The position numbers and the translations under genes were made by a program. Positions 13,959-14,056 of a stretch of DNA of 14,056 nt are shown one piece after another. Each line of letters opens with the position of its first letter. Positions within the stretch are counted from its first letter, which is position 1. The DNA is taken from positions 1 through 14,056 of the forward strand of contig SMWY01000137.1 in assembly GCA_004356555.1 (NCBI GenBank), in the 5' to 3' direction. The notes under the pieces are model-generated. The model was not told the origin of the DNA, searched no databases, and saw nothing but the letters and a program-made list of their open reading frames with translations. This DNA comes from Candidatus Dadabacteria bacterium (GTDB lineage Bacteria; Desulfobacterota_D; UBA1144; Nemesobacterales; UBA2774).

Positions 13959-14056
13959 ATGAGTGAAAGAGTTGCATTAATAACAGGTGGAGCAAGAGGG
14001 ATTGGAAAGCAGATCGGGCTTGCACTTGCAAAAAAAGGATGGTCTGTTGCGATTTG
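13959..14056 (+). CDS. Short-chain dehydrogenase/reductase, 5' part only (cut by window end)
   Basis: The first 32 codons read MSERVALITGGARGIGKQ and continue with a typical helix ending in KKGWSVAI. TGG-x3-GIG is the NAD(P)-binding loop of classical SDRs, such as FabG-like 3-oxoacyl reductases. AGGAG (13946-13950) eight bases before the ATG fixes the start. The catalytic Ser-Tyr-Lys region lies outside the window, so substrate and exact subfamily are not visible. Confidence 0.9.
   Translation, partial: MSERVALITGGARGIGKQIGLALAKKGWSVAI

Noticed and set aside
13825..14031. Minus-strand open frame of 68 codons
   Set aside because: It runs antisense through the decarboxylase relic and the clear SDR start and has no family features.

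Overview
The window looks like a chromosomal segment from an uncultured Gram-negative bacterium of moderate-to-low GC. Features pointing that way include exported YceI and VWA proteins, AAGGAG-type ribosome binding sites, and GTG or TTG starts in a few genes. Several proteins resemble deltaproteobacterial, Dadabacteria-like or Nitrospina-like lineages, but the sequence alone does not fix the phylum. There are no rRNA, tRNA, CRISPR or phage structural genes.

Positions 1-1284 hold two small plus-strand genes: an NTF2/SnoaL-like protein with a clean terminator, and a membrane-anchored protein of an unnamed family. Positions about 1396-4504 form a composite block of visibly different base composition, bounded by two diverged 90-bp direct repeats. 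The right repeat is the leader of a hemolysin III gene. The block carries the remains of a myo-inositol phosphate operon on the minus strand. A myo-inositol-3-phosphate synthase gene is collapsed to its first 14 residues joined to its C-terminus. It is followed, with a TAATG overlap, by an intact nucleotidyltransferase/CDP-alcohol phosphatidyltransferase fusion (IPCT/DIPPS type) and an HD-domain protein. The block also holds a frameshifted excisionase-type HTH gene, a mini zinc-ribbon ORF and an IS3-family OrfA fragment. It therefore looks like a decayed acquired segment.

Positions 4499-7563 are ordinary backbone. hlyIII (plus) converges on a minus-strand run of GNAT acetyltransferase, SixA-like phosphatase and RraA-like protein. 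A divergent periplasmic YceI gene follows, with a strong terminator. Positions 7672-10136 are a two-gene minus-strand operon with its own candidate promoter: an exported VWA-domain protein and an exported cysteine-containing protein. Positions 10220-12151 contain a soluble DisA_N-type diadenylate cyclase directly followed by a calcineurin-like metallophosphoesterase, preceded by a class I methyltransferase. Together the cyclase and phosphoesterase suggest a c-di-AMP make-and-degrade pair.

Positions 12241-14056 hold a C-rich dispersed-type repeat and a mercuric-reductase/RclA-like flavoprotein disulfide oxidoreductase. They also hold the decayed C-terminus of a thiamine-diphosphate 2-keto acid decarboxylase (pyruvate decarboxylase type) and the first 32 codons of a short-chain dehydrogenase cut by the window end.

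The main points of interest are the internally deleted inositol synthase beside an intact IPCT/DIPPS fusion, the direct-repeat-bounded block that carries them, the diadenylate cyclase-phosphoesterase pair, and the gene relics that ordinary ORF calling would miss.
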